From an uncultured Opitutia bacterium (GTDB taxonomy: Bacteria; Verrucomicrobiota; Verrucomicrobiia; Opitutales; Opitutaceae): a stretch of DNA of 64,000 nt. Where the stretch lies: positions 62,001 to 126,000 of the forward strand of contig CAIPAH010000013.1 in the NCBI GenBank assembly GCA_903862955.1, in the 5' to 3' direction. Under the pieces are notes generated by a model, which ran no database searches, was not told where the DNA came from, and saw nothing but the letters and a program-made list of their open reading frames with translations. Shown here one piece after another: positions 48,883 through 57,021 of the stretch (positions are counted from its first letter, which is position 1; every line of letters begins with the position of its first letter). Both the position numbers and the translations under genes were made by a program.

Positions 48883-51375
48883 CTACCTTCCCAGACTGAT
48901 CCGTTGGGCCGAAGCGCCCGAGAGGCGGAAGGTGGCGACTTCGCCGGGGAGGACCGGGCCGAGGCGGATGGTTTTTTTGCCGAGGCGCAGGACGGGGCGG
49001 CGGGAAGACTTCGCGTAGCTCTTCAGGCGCAGCTCCAGGCCGCGGCCGTTGGGGCCGGGCTTGAGGGCGAGCAATTGCACGTCGGGGGACGTGAGCGCGG
49101 CGAGCGAGCCCGCGATCGGGAGGGTGCCGGTGCGGTTTTCCCAGCCCATGGCGATAAGCGGTGGCTGGCTGAGCAACTCGGCGGCCTCGACGACGGGAGC
49201 GGAGAGCGGGAGCAGCGTGAGTTTCTCGCGGAGTTCGCCGCGGTCGGTGGTGGGACGCCACCAAGTGGTCTTCGTGTCGAGGTTTTCGGCGCAGGAATAC
49301 CGATTGGCACGGGCGAGCGTGACGCGCAGGTCGCCGCCCTCGAGGTCGTAGTTGGCCAGCACGTCGCTCACCACGGCGAACCCTCCTTCGCCGAGCCTAC
49401 TGCGGGCAGGCCCTTTGGCAGCGGAGCGGCGGAGAACTTTCACCCAGCGGAGCATCGGAGCTTCGCCCTCGAGCGTGCGTTTCACGCGCTCGGCGGGAAC
49501 CTCGCATTCGACGGCGCGGGCGCCGGGGAGGATCAGCTTGATGCGCGCGGCTTCGAGATCGGTGAAGACGCGGGCGTCGATCGCTACCTCCTCGACGCCG
49601 GCGGTGAGGCGGAAGGTCAGGTCGACGTGGGCGCGGTTCGTGGTGAGGCGGACCACGAGCGTGGCGCGGAGGGGACCACTCTCGGTCACCGTGACGCGGG
49701 CGATTTTCCAGCGGCCGATTTTCTCGGTGAGGCGAACGCCGGGGGCGGACTCGTTCATTGAGCCCCACGAGCCCCAGTTGTCGGCGAGCGTGTCGAGCTG
49801 CAGCCCGCGCGCGCCGAAGAGCGAGCGGCCGCGATGACGGACCTGGATGCCGCTAGCGCCGGGCTTGGCGGCGACCTGGTAGAAGTCGTTGCGGATGGAA
49901 TTGCCGCGTCCCGTGGCGGTGCGGGGGAGCGCGGGCGATTTCGAGCCCTCGACCCAGCCGACGGTGGCAAGATTCCAGCCCGCGGCGGGGAGGGTGATCG
50001 GAACGACCACGCGTTTGCGCCAGGCGAGCTCGGGGAAGCACTCGTGCTCGGTCTCGATGACCTGGAACGCGGCGCGTTTGCCGCCGACGCGGACCTCGAG
50101 CGGCACCTTTTCGCCGCGATCCTTGTATTGCCAGATCGGGCGGTGATCGAGGCAGGCCTCGATCTCGACGAACGTCTGGACGGGGCGCAGGTGCGGGTTC
50201 CAGACGAGGAACGGCACGGCCTTGGGCCGGTCGTGGCCGACGGCGGGCAGGGCGATGCGGACGCGGCCGACGAGGTGATTGAGGGCGTGGAACGTGCCGT
50301 TGCGCACGGCGTGGCGCGCGCTGCCGACCTCGTCGATCTGCTCGTCGAAGGCGCGCTCGATGCTCGAGCCGGGGAGGATGTCGTGGAAGGAATTGAAGAG
50401 GACGGATTCCCACGCCTTGGAAAGATCAGTGGCCGGGGCGAGGCCGGCATTGGCCAGCAGCGCGGTGGTGCGCTCGCCGCGGAGCAACTCGTGCTCGGCA
50501 CGACGGTAAGGATGCTTGAAGCGCATCACGGACGCGTAGCAACCACGCTGGCAATACTGCAGCTCGCCGCGGACCTCATCGAGCTTCGGCCCGCCGGGCG
50601 CGGCGACCTCGCGGCGCAGTGCGCCGAAGAAGCCGTTCAACCCGCTGAAGCGCACCTCGAAGTCCGGGTGCGCGGCGGCCCAGGCGCGGACGTCGGCAAC
50701 GATTTGTTGGCTCGGGCCGCCGCCATGGTTGCCGAGGCCGACGAACATGCCGATGTTCCGCAGCTTCGATTTCTTCGCGTAGGCCACGAGCTCGTCGAAG
50801 CGGGATTTCACCTCGGTGCGCTCGCAGCCATACCAGCCGATGGGCGCGCGATAGCCGAGGATCCTGGCGCCGCTGCGGCCGTGCCACCAGAAGGCGGGAG
50901 TCTTGAGGATGAAGTCCTCGCGGTTGGGTCGCGTGAAGGCAAAGTTCTCCACGCCGCCCGCGGCGAGCACGTCGGGCAAACCGGCGGTGTGGCCGAAGGA
51001 GTCGGCCTGCCAGCCGCTTTTCACGGCGACGCCGAGGGTTTCGCGGAAATAACGCAGGCCGACGTCGTAGTGCCGGCAGAGGACTTCGCTCTCGAGCAGG
51101 TTGGTGTCGGGCTGGATCCAGGTGCCGCCGACGACCTCCCAGCGGCCGGAGCGGATCATCTTTTTAATTCGGGCATACGTCGCGGGATCGATGCGGCGGA
51201 TGTGCTCGTAGATCGCGGCCTCGCCGCGGATGAAGGTGAGGTCGGGCTCGGCGTCCATCAGGTTGAGCACGGCCCGGCAAGTGGCCACGCCCTCGTTGAG
51301 GCCCTCGCGAAAATCCCAGAGCCAGACGGGATCGAGATGGGCGTTGGGGATGACGTGGACGACGGTCTTTTTCAT
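48883..51375 (-). CDS. Alpha-mannosidase, GH38
   Basis: An 830-residue GH38 enzyme. The zinc site begins VIPNAHLDPVWLWDFREG (H13, D15), and the catalytic nucleophile D125 is in KSGWQADSFGHTAGLPDVLA. GGTWIQPDTNLLESE and MFVGLGNHGGGPSQQIVADV follow, then the beta-sandwich C-terminal half (about 400-830) ending in RLGKKTIRLGPVLPGEVATF. It removes alpha-mannosyl residues from glycans. No signal peptide is seen. It is the central gene of a six-gene operon, nine bases after DUF1330 and seven before the unknown gene. Confidence 0.95.
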   Translation of the reverse strand: MKKTVVHVIPNAHLDPVWLWDFREGLNEGVATCRAVLNLMDAEPDLTFIRGEAAIYEHIRRIDPATYARIKKMIRSGRWEVVGGTWIQPDTNLLESEVLCRHYDVGLRYFRETLGVAVKSGWQADSFGHTAGLPDVLAAGGVENFAFTRPNREDFILKTPAFWWHGRSGARILGYRAPIGWYGCERTEVKSRFDELVAYAKKSKLRNIGMFVGLGNHGGGPSQQIVADVRAWAAAHPDFEVRFSGLNGFFGALRREVAAPGGPKLDEVRGELQYCQRGCYASVMRFKHPYRRAEHELLRGERTTALLANAGLAPATDLSKAWESVLFNSFHDILPGSSIERAFDEQIDEVGSARHAVRNGTFHALNHLVGRVRIALPAVGHDRPKAVPFLVWNPHLRPVQTFVEIEACLDHRPIWQYKDRGEKVPLEVRVGGKRAAFQVIETEHECFPELAWRKRVVVPITLPAAGWNLATVGWVEGSKSPALPRTATGRGNSIRNDFYQVAAKPGASGIQVRHRGRSLFGARGLQLDTLADNWGSWGSMNESAPGVRLTEKIGRWKIARVTVTESGPLRATLVVRLTTNRAHVDLTFRLTAGVEEVAIDARVFTDLEAARIKLILPGARAVECEVPAERVKRTLEGEAPMLRWVKVLRRSAAKGPARSRLGEGGFAVVSDVLANYDLEGGDLRVTLARANRYSCAENLDTKTTWWRPTTDRGELREKLTLLPLSAPVVEAAELLSQPPLIAMGWENRTGTLPIAGSLAALTSPDVQLLALKPGPNGRGLELRLKSYAKSSRRPVLRLGKKTIRLGPVLPGEVATFRLSGASAQRISLGR

Positions 51376-51384
51376 GAAAGGAAG

Positions 51385-51690
51385 TCAGCGCGCTGGATTT
51401 GCATCGCGGCCGGAAATCAGGACCAGCTGGGCGGAGGAGCCGCGGAAGCGATGTAGCGCGAGTGCCTGGTAGGCCGGGGAGTCGTACCAAGCCCGAAAAT
51501 CGGCGTCCGACGGGAACCGCATCAACACGGTACGGGTAAAAGGCCATTCACCCTCTATCACTCGGGGCGACTCTTCCACCGAAAGCAGCTCGCCTTTGTG
51601 GCGTTTGAATATCTCCGCGAAGCCTGCCACGTATTGGGTGTAAGCTTTCCGGTCGTGAATCGTGATCAGCACGACGGCGTAAACGGACAT
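51385..51690 (-). CDS. DUF1330 family protein
   Basis: A 101-residue ferredoxin-like-fold protein of DUF1330 (dimeric alpha/beta barrel superfamily). Typical text: MSVYAVVLITIHDRKAYTQY, GFAEIFKRHKGELLSVEESP, RTVLMRFPSDADFRAWYDSP and YQALALHRFRGSSAQLVLIS. The family is of unknown function, with fold relatives among small isomerases and oxygenases. The ATG at 51690 starts the conserved domain; a longer open frame upstream overlaps the amidohydrolase gene and is not protein-like. Confidence 0.92.
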   Translation of the reverse strand: MSVYAVVLITIHDRKAYTQYVAGFAEIFKRHKGELLSVEESPRVIEGEWPFTRTVLMRFPSDADFRAWYDSPAYQALALHRFRGSSAQLVLISGRDANPAR

Positions 51691-51697
51691 GGGAGTT

Positions 51698-52603
51698 TTA
51701 TTTGGGCGGGGCGACGAGTTTCTCGGCGTTGCGCCAGTAGATTTTCTCCACGACGTCGGCGCTGAGCGGCTGCGTCTGCAGGAACGTGTGCAGCTCGGTG
51801 CCGTAGTAGTCGCGGCCGAACAGCAGGCGGTCCGCGTGGCGCGTGAGGAACTGCACGGCGTGGGCCGGGTCGCGGGCGAGGGCATTGCGGCCCGAGCCGG
51901 CGGAGAGGTCGGCGTAGAGGTTGGGATGCCGGTCGAAGAGCGGCTGCAGCCGGCCGCCGGGCGTCACGGGGGTGTGCGGGTAGGCGCTGGCGCTGGTGTC
52001 GGCATCGCCGCTGATCTCGCGCCAGAAGCCGGGTGCGTGGCCGATGAAGGTGGTCTCGGGGCACGCGGTGAGCGCGCGATCGAGGGCGCCGACGTTGCCG
52101 CCGTACCATTGCGATTGATAGTGGGGCGCGCCGGTCGCGGGGTCCGGCAGGTACTGTACGTCGAGGTGCAGCACGACGGGGAGTTTCAACTTTCCCGCCA
52201 TGTGAAAAAGCGCGAGGCAGTGCGGGTCGTCGAACGGCACGCGGAACTTCCATTCGCCGCAGATGCGGACGTCGTGCATGTGGCGGGCGGCCTCCAGCAG
52301 CTGCGGGGCGCTGGGCCAGAGCGGGTGCGGGCAGTAGCCGATGACGAAGCGCTGGGGGTAGATCTCGCGCACGGCCAGCAACTCGGACAGCGGGATGCCC
52401 GGGTGGGAGCCGTCGGGCAGGGTGAGCGCGGGGTTGAGATAGGAGGCGTGCTGCGGCGACTGCTCGACCGGGCCGAGCTGCCAGGTGAGCAGCCAGGCGT
52501 AGTCAATGCCGTGCGCATCGAGGTCGGCGACGAGGCCGTGCTCGTCACGCTGGTGCCAGCGGACGTGCTGATGGGAATCAACGATGCGCGTGGGGGCGGG
52601 CAT
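51698..52603 (-). CDS. Amidohydrolase family protein (PDC lactonase-like)
   Basis: A 301-residue metal-dependent TIM-barrel hydrolase. RIVDSHQHVRWHQRDEHGLV gives the first HxH metal site; LPVVLHLDVQYLP and TTFIGHAPGFWREISGD supply later His ligands; RHADRLLFGRDYYG carries the final Asp. The group includes 2-pyrone-4,6-dicarboxylate lactonase and L-fucono/L-rhamnono-lactonases, so a sugar lactone is a plausible substrate in this carbohydrate operon. It is the first gene of the leftward six-gene operon, with seven bases to DUF1330. Confidence 0.9.
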   Translation of the reverse strand: MPAPTRIVDSHQHVRWHQRDEHGLVADLDAHGIDYAWLLTWQLGPVEQSPQHASYLNPALTLPDGSHPGIPLSELLAVREIYPQRFVIGYCPHPLWPSAPQLLEAARHMHDVRICGEWKFRVPFDDPHCLALFHMAGKLKLPVVLHLDVQYLPDPATGAPHYQSQWYGGNVGALDRALTACPETTFIGHAPGFWREISGDADTSASAYPHTPVTPGGRLQPLFDRHPNLYADLSAGSGRNALARDPAHAVQFLTRHADRLLFGRDYYGTELHTFLQTQPLSADVVEKIYWRNAEKLVAPPK

Positions 52604-52865
52604 GGCTGTGCCGACAGTGCAGGCGCCGCGGGATTGGGCAAAAACAAAACCCGCCTTCGCAGACCACGGCGGGCAGGCCCGCTTTGGATCGAGTTTGGGG
52701 CGCGCCGTGACCTTGGTGGTGAGAGCAGCGGTTTGATTGAACCACGAAGGGCACGAAGCACACGAAGTCCGAGCCTCCCTCCCGTGGGTTTCCCATGGTT
52801 GCTTCCGGGTGGTGAAACAAAACGCGACTTTTGCCTTCGAGGTCCCTTAAGCTGCCTTTTTCCCC
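52604..52865. other. Divergent intergenic region with a family E piece
   Basis: This 262-base gap separates the start of the leftward operon from the rightward gene at 52866, so promoters for both should be here. At 52738-52770 lies gaaccacgaagggcacgaag, a family E-type repeat with cacgaag units. No gene is seen and I cannot point to a convincing sigma-70 box. Confidence 0.55.
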
Positions 52866-53513
52866 ATGGCCCACGACCCCAACGAAAAGTTTGATCAGGC
52901 AGTGTTGGACAAGATTGAGCAGAGCCCGATCGGCGCGGTGCCGATGACGCCGGCCTACCAGGATGCACTGAAGCGGCTGTATGCGTCGCACCAGGCTTAC
53001 GCCGACGCGGATCACAAGGACGGGCACGTCACGGCGCGGTCGCTGGCTAAATTGCCATCGTTTCACGCGAAGAACCTGGGCGAACTCATGGCGGGAAAGA
53101 TCACCAGCGAGGAACTCGAACCCAATGCGGGCATTTTCGATCGCTACGTCGCGTCGCTCACGGCGGACCGCCGGGCGCGCGCGGAGGCCCGGCGACTGGT
53201 CGTCGCGGGCAAGCCGGTGCATCACCGGAAGCACCATGACGCCACGGCGGTGCATGATCTGGTGCACAGTTTGTTCCTCGTGCCGGGCGCGGGGCCGCAT
53301 CCGGGGCTGCCGGGCAATTATCTTTACGGCTCGCTCTACGAGACGGGCCATGCGGCGACGCCGTGGGCGATCAACGTGCACGACAGCGACGATGGCGCCG
53401 CAGTATTTGAGGCGTCGGACCTGCCCGCGGCCCTGGCAAAGTTGGAGGAAGTGCTGGCGAGCGCGCCGTTCACGATGAGTGAGTTGGTGGCGCTGGAGTT
53501 CCGGATGGTGTGA
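52866..53513 (+). CDS. Hypothetical protein, 215 residues
   Basis: A protein of unrecognised family. It is soluble, mixed alpha/beta, with no signal peptide. Notable text: QSPIGAVPMTPAYQDALKRL, ELEPNAGIFDRYVASL, HHRKHHDATAVHDLVHSLFL (a His-rich stretch) and LPGNYLYGSLYETGHAATPW. The coding character is good and the ATG follows tttttcccc. The His-rich segment could bind metal, but this is only a suggestion. Confidence 0.8.
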   Translation: MAHDPNEKFDQAVLDKIEQSPIGAVPMTPAYQDALKRLYASHQAYADADHKDGHVTARSLAKLPSFHAKNLGELMAGKITSEELEPNAGIFDRYVASLTADRRARAEARRLVVAGKPVHHRKHHDATAVHDLVHSLFLVPGAGPHPGLPGNYLYGSLYETGHAATPWAINVHDSDDGAAVFEASDLPAALAKLEEVLASAPFTMSELVALEFRMV

Positions 53514-53529
53514 AGCCGGAGGGTTTTTA

Positions 53530-53625
53530 GCCGGAAGCCAGGAAGCCAGGAACAATACCTCTGAGGTAGGTCGGGCTTCACGCCCGATATCCGAGCCTCC
53601 GCTTCCTGGTTTCCTGGCTTCCGGC
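53530..53625. repeat. Family B inverted repeat with a family A half element inside
   Basis: The left arm gccggaagccaggaagccag (53530) pairs with the right arm ctggtttcctggcttccggc (ending 53625). Between them, at 53566-53590, stands a half family A repeat (gtaggtcgggcttcacgccc). One repeat family thus sits inside the loop of another. Confidence 0.85.
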
Positions 53626-53721
53626 AAAAAAAATGCGTTCCGGCTCCGGGCGCGCTGGTTTTCTGAATCGCTTGGGGCGCGGCGGACGGTTTAGACCTGA
53701 GGGCGCATGGCCTCGTCCCCG

Positions 53722-54528
53722 ATGAAAACCTTCCACGCGGACCGGTTGCCGGTGCGCATCTTTGCCACGCTCCCGGAGCTCGCGGCTTCGGCGGCGGACG
53801 ATGCGGCCGCGGTGCTGATCGCGGCGATCGCAGCCCGCGGACGCGCCCGGGCGATCATCGCGACGGGAAATTCGCAGGACCAGTTTTTGGGGCAGCTCGT
53901 CGAACGGCCCGGCATCGCCTGGTCGAAGGTGGAGCTGTTCCACATGGACGAGTATCTCGGGATGCCGATCACGCACCCGGCGTCGTTTCGCCGCTACTTG
54001 AAGCAGAAGGTTTTCGACCGCGTAAAGCCCGGCGCGGCGAATTACCTTGAGGGCGATGCGCTCGAACCGCTCAAGGCGATGCGTGACTTCGCCGCGGCCC
54101 TCGCGTCCGCGCCCGTCGATCTCTGCTGCCTCGGAATTGGGGAGAACGGGCACCTCGCGTTCAACGACCCGCAGGTGGCGGATTTTTCCGACCCGGAAAC
54201 GATCAAGCTGGTGAAGCTCGACGAAAAATGCCGCCGCCAGCAGGTGGGCGAGGGACATTTCCCGAACCTCGACGCCGTGCCCGTGTATGCGATCACACTG
54301 ACGATCCCCGCGCTGTGCCGCGTCGGCCGGATGATCGCCGTCGTGCCGGAGAAGCGCAAAGCCGAGGCCGTGAGGGCGTCGCTCGAAGGGCCGGTGACGA
54401 CGGCGTGCCCGGGAAGTTTCCTGCGAAAGCAGGCGCATGCGGTGCTGTATCTCGACGCCGAGTCGGCGTCGCTGCTGGGCGCTAGGACCTGTTGCCCGCG
54501 AATGGCACGAATGAACACGAATCACTGA
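53722..54528 (+). CDS. nagB: Glucosamine-6-phosphate deaminase
   Basis: A 268-residue NagB. It converts glucosamine 6-phosphate to fructose 6-phosphate and ammonia. Motifs: RARAIIATGNSQDQFLGQL, VELFHMDEYLGMPITHPASF (catalytic Asp76), CCLGIGENGHLAFNDPQVAD (active-site Glu-His) and GPVTTACPGSFLRKQAHAVL. An ATG five codons upstream (53707) is also possible. The last residues (TCCPRMARMNTNH) are encoded by a family E repeat, so the natural end of the gene has probably been overrun. It forms a unit with nagA 79 bases downstream. Confidence 0.94.
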   Translation: MKTFHADRLPVRIFATLPELAASAADDAAAVLIAAIAARGRARAIIATGNSQDQFLGQLVERPGIAWSKVELFHMDEYLGMPITHPASFRRYLKQKVFDRVKPGAANYLEGDALEPLKAMRDFAAALASAPVDLCCLGIGENGHLAFNDPQVADFSDPETIKLVKLDEKCRRQQVGEGHFPNLDAVPVYAITLTIPALCRVGRMIAVVPEKRKAEAVRASLEGPVTTACPGSFLRKQAHAVLYLDAESASLLGARTCCPRMARMNTNH

Positions 54529-54593
54529 GGATGAATTCTCCGGACGCTCAAAGATCTGCCACGATTTGCGACGATTCGTGTGATTCGCAGGCC
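54491..54593. repeat. Family E inverted repeat overlapping the nagB end
   Basis: The left arm gttgcccgcgaatggcacga continues into atgaacacgaat. The right arm cgacgattcgtgtgattcgc ends in aggcc. The left arm lies inside the last codons of nagB and the element fills the gap up to nagA. Confidence 0.75.
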
Positions 54594-54607
54594 ACGGTTT
54601 TTGCCCC

Positions 54608-55762
54608 ATGAACCCGGTTGAGGCGATTGACCACCGGACGGGTAAAGCGGTGCGACTGGCGTGCGCCGATGGAAAGATCCACACGCTCGAGCCGCTGGCG
54701 CGCGCGCCCGCCGGGCTGCCGGTGTTGCTGCCGCCGCTCGTGGACATCCAGATCAACGGGTTTGCCGGCGTGGATTTTCAGAATGACGCCTGCACGCGTG
54801 CCGACGTCGAGTGCGCGGCGAACGGCCTGGCCGCAGCGGCGTGCAGCCGATTTTTGCTCACGCTCATCACCGACCGCTGGGACCGGCTGCTGGCGCGGTT
54901 GAAACGCTTCCGCATGCTGCGGGCCGCGTCGCCCTTGCTGCAGCGCCGCATTGCCGGCTGGCACCTGGAAGGCCCGTTCATGAGTCCCGTGCCGGGCTTT
55001 CACGGCGCGCACCCGCCGGAATTCATGATTGCGCCGACGGCGGAGCGGCTGCGGGAAATCAAGGCGATCACGGGCAACGATCCGGTGCTGCTCACGCTCG
55101 CGCCGGAGTGGCCGGAGGCGCCGGGAGCAATCCGGTGCGCGCGCGAACTGGGGTTTCATGTCTGGCTCGGCCACAGCGATGCGACGGTGGCGCAACTCAC
55201 GGCGGCGGTGGCGGCGGGAGCCGAAGGATATACGCACTTGGGCAACGGCTGTCCGCCGACGTGGGACCGGCACAACAACATCGTCTTCCGGGTGCTCGAT
55301 GACCCGGCGCTGCGCGTCAGCATCATCCCGGATCGGATCCATGTTTCACCGATGCTCTTCCGGTTGTTTCACCGTGCGCTGGACCCGGCGCGCATCTGCC
55401 ACACGACCGACGCGATCTCGGCGGGCGGGGCGGGCCCGGGCGTTTTTCCGCTCGCCGGCATGAAAGTGGAAGTGGGCGCCGACGGCGTCGTGCGGCAACC
55501 GGGCAAGCAGAACTACGCGGGTTCGAGTCTCGCGCCGCTGGAAGGCGTGCGGCGCGCGGCGGCGATGCTGGGGCGTCCGCCGCAGGCCGTGTGGGATTTT
55601 TTCTCGGCGCAGCCGGCGAAGTTTGCCCGGCTGCCGCCGGCGCTGGTGGCCGGCGCGCCGGCGGACTTTTGCCTGTTGCGCGAAGGCGCAGGCGGCGGCA
55701 GGCGGGTGGAGATCCATTTTGCGGGCGAGGCAACGCGTGAGGTGGTCTGGGCGGCGGAATAG
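54608..55762 (+). CDS. nagA: N-acetylglucosamine-6-phosphate deacetylase
   Basis: A 384-residue NagA-like amidohydrolase that deacetylates GlcNAc 6-phosphate. VLLPPLVDIQINGFAGVDFQ is the barrel start, GWHLEGPFMSPVPGFHGAHP holds the metal Glu and substrate loop, GFHVWLGHSDATVAQL and TAAVAAGAEGYTHLGNGCPP give the His ligands, and CHTTDAISAGGAGPG the catalytic Asp. The usual 'HLFNAM' loop is altered to HLGNGCPP. The ATG follows tttttgcccc with no Shine-Dalgarno match. Together with nagB and the GH20 gene it makes a GlcNAc salvage route. Confidence 0.92.
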   Translation: MNPVEAIDHRTGKAVRLACADGKIHTLEPLARAPAGLPVLLPPLVDIQINGFAGVDFQNDACTRADVECAANGLAAAACSRFLLTLITDRWDRLLARLKRFRMLRAASPLLQRRIAGWHLEGPFMSPVPGFHGAHPPEFMIAPTAERLREIKAITGNDPVLLTLAPEWPEAPGAIRCARELGFHVWLGHSDATVAQLTAAVAAGAEGYTHLGNGCPPTWDRHNNIVFRVLDDPALRVSIIPDRIHVSPMLFRLFHRALDPARICHTTDAISAGGAGPGVFPLAGMKVEVGADGVVRQPGKQNYAGSSLAPLEGVRRAAAMLGRPPQAVWDFFSAQPAKFARLPPALVAGAPADFCLLREGAGGGRRVEIHFAGEATREVVWAAE

Positions 55763-55787
55763 AATGTTTTAACCACGAATGACACGC

Positions 55788-56936
55788 ATGAAACCTTCCT
55801 CCCCCAACATGATCGGCGCGTATGGCGAATGGGCGGCCTCGCTGACAGCGGGCGGGCCGCGTCCGCTGTCGCTGCAGGATTGTCCCGCGGGGGAATTCGC
55901 CACGCGCAAGCTCGCGGCCCGCGCCCGCACGTTGGCCTGCATGGCTGCACCGCCGAAGCCGGAGGGTATCACGGCGAAGACGGTCCGCAGCTGGACGCAC
56001 GACGGCCTGGCGGGGGAGGAGATTTCCTGGCAGCTGCCCTACGGTCCGCCGACGTCGGCCTGGGTGCTGAAGCCCGTAGGCGCGACGGGCCGGCTGCCGG
56101 CGGTGCTGGCGTTGCACGACCACGGGCGGTTCAAGTTTTGGGGCAAGGAGAAGATCGCGCAGACGGGCGCGGCCGTTCATCCGCTCGTCGTGCAACACCG
56201 CGCCGAAGCCTACGAGGGCTTGGCGTGGGCCAACGAGCTGGCGCACCGCGGCTATGTCGTGCTGGTGCACGACGCGTTTGCGTTCGGCAGCCGGAAGGTG
56301 CGGCTGGCGGACGTGCCGCCGGTGCTGCACGGAAAACTGAAGGACGACACCGATGAATCGCCTGCCGGCGTGGCGGCCTACAACGACTGGGCCGCGGACC
56401 ACGAGCACGTGATGGCGAAGTCGCTGTTCAGCGCCGGCACGACGTGGCCGGGGGTGTTTGCGAACGAGGACCGCGTCGCGCTCGACGTGCTCTGTGCGCG
56501 CGCTGACGTGGACCCGGCGCGCGTGGGCTGCGGCGGACTATCCGGCGGCGGGCTGCGCACGGTGTTTCTCGCGGGGTTGGACGATCGCGTTCGCTGCACG
56601 GTCTGCGTCGGCATGATGACGACGTGGCGGGATTTCCTGCTCAACATCAGCTACACACACACCTGGATGTGCTTTCTGCCGCTGCTGCCGCGGGAACTGG
56701 ATTTTCCGGAGATTCTCGGGCTGCGCGCGCCGTTGCCGACGCTGGTGCAGAACACGCAGGAGGACCCGCTGTTCACGCGCCCGGAAATGGAAGCCGCGAT
56801 GGCGCAGCTCGCCCGGGTGTATGCCGCGAGCGGCCAGCCGGGGAACTACCGCGGCTCGTGGTATCCCGGCCACCACCAGTTCAACCGCCCGATGCAGACG
56901 GAGGCGTTCGGTTGGTTTGACCGCTGGCTGAAGTAA
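55788..56936 (+). CDS. Alpha/beta hydrolase (dienelactone-hydrolase/esterase-like)
   Basis: A 382-residue alpha/beta-fold hydrolase of the large acetyl-xylan-esterase/Abhydrolase type. LPAVLALHDHGRFKFWGKEK is the oxyanion strand, GYVVLVHDAFAFGSR follows, the nucleophile elbow is VGCGGLSGGGLRTVFLAG (Ser in G-L-S-G-G), and SWYPGHHQFNRPMQTEAFGW carries the catalytic His. No signal peptide is seen. The start lies inside a family E-type repeat (aaccacgaatgacacgcatg), so ATG 55779, 55788 or 55809 are all possible. It follows nagA in the same direction and may be a sugar-ester deacetylase. Confidence 0.88.
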   Translation: MKPSSPNMIGAYGEWAASLTAGGPRPLSLQDCPAGEFATRKLAARARTLACMAAPPKPEGITAKTVRSWTHDGLAGEEISWQLPYGPPTSAWVLKPVGATGRLPAVLALHDHGRFKFWGKEKIAQTGAAVHPLVVQHRAEAYEGLAWANELAHRGYVVLVHDAFAFGSRKVRLADVPPVLHGKLKDDTDESPAGVAAYNDWAADHEHVMAKSLFSAGTTWPGVFANEDRVALDVLCARADVDPARVGCGGLSGGGLRTVFLAGLDDRVRCTVCVGMMTTWRDFLLNISYTHTWMCFLPLLPRELDFPEILGLRAPLPTLVQNTQEDPLFTRPEMEAAMAQLARVYAASGQPGNYRGSWYPGHHQFNRPMQTEAFGWFDRWLK

Positions 56937-57021
56937 CTGTTTAACCTGCCGCACGTCTTTCCGGACAGAAACCCCCGACAGGTTGCCAGGCGGATTGGAA
57001 GCACTGATTCACCCCACTCCC

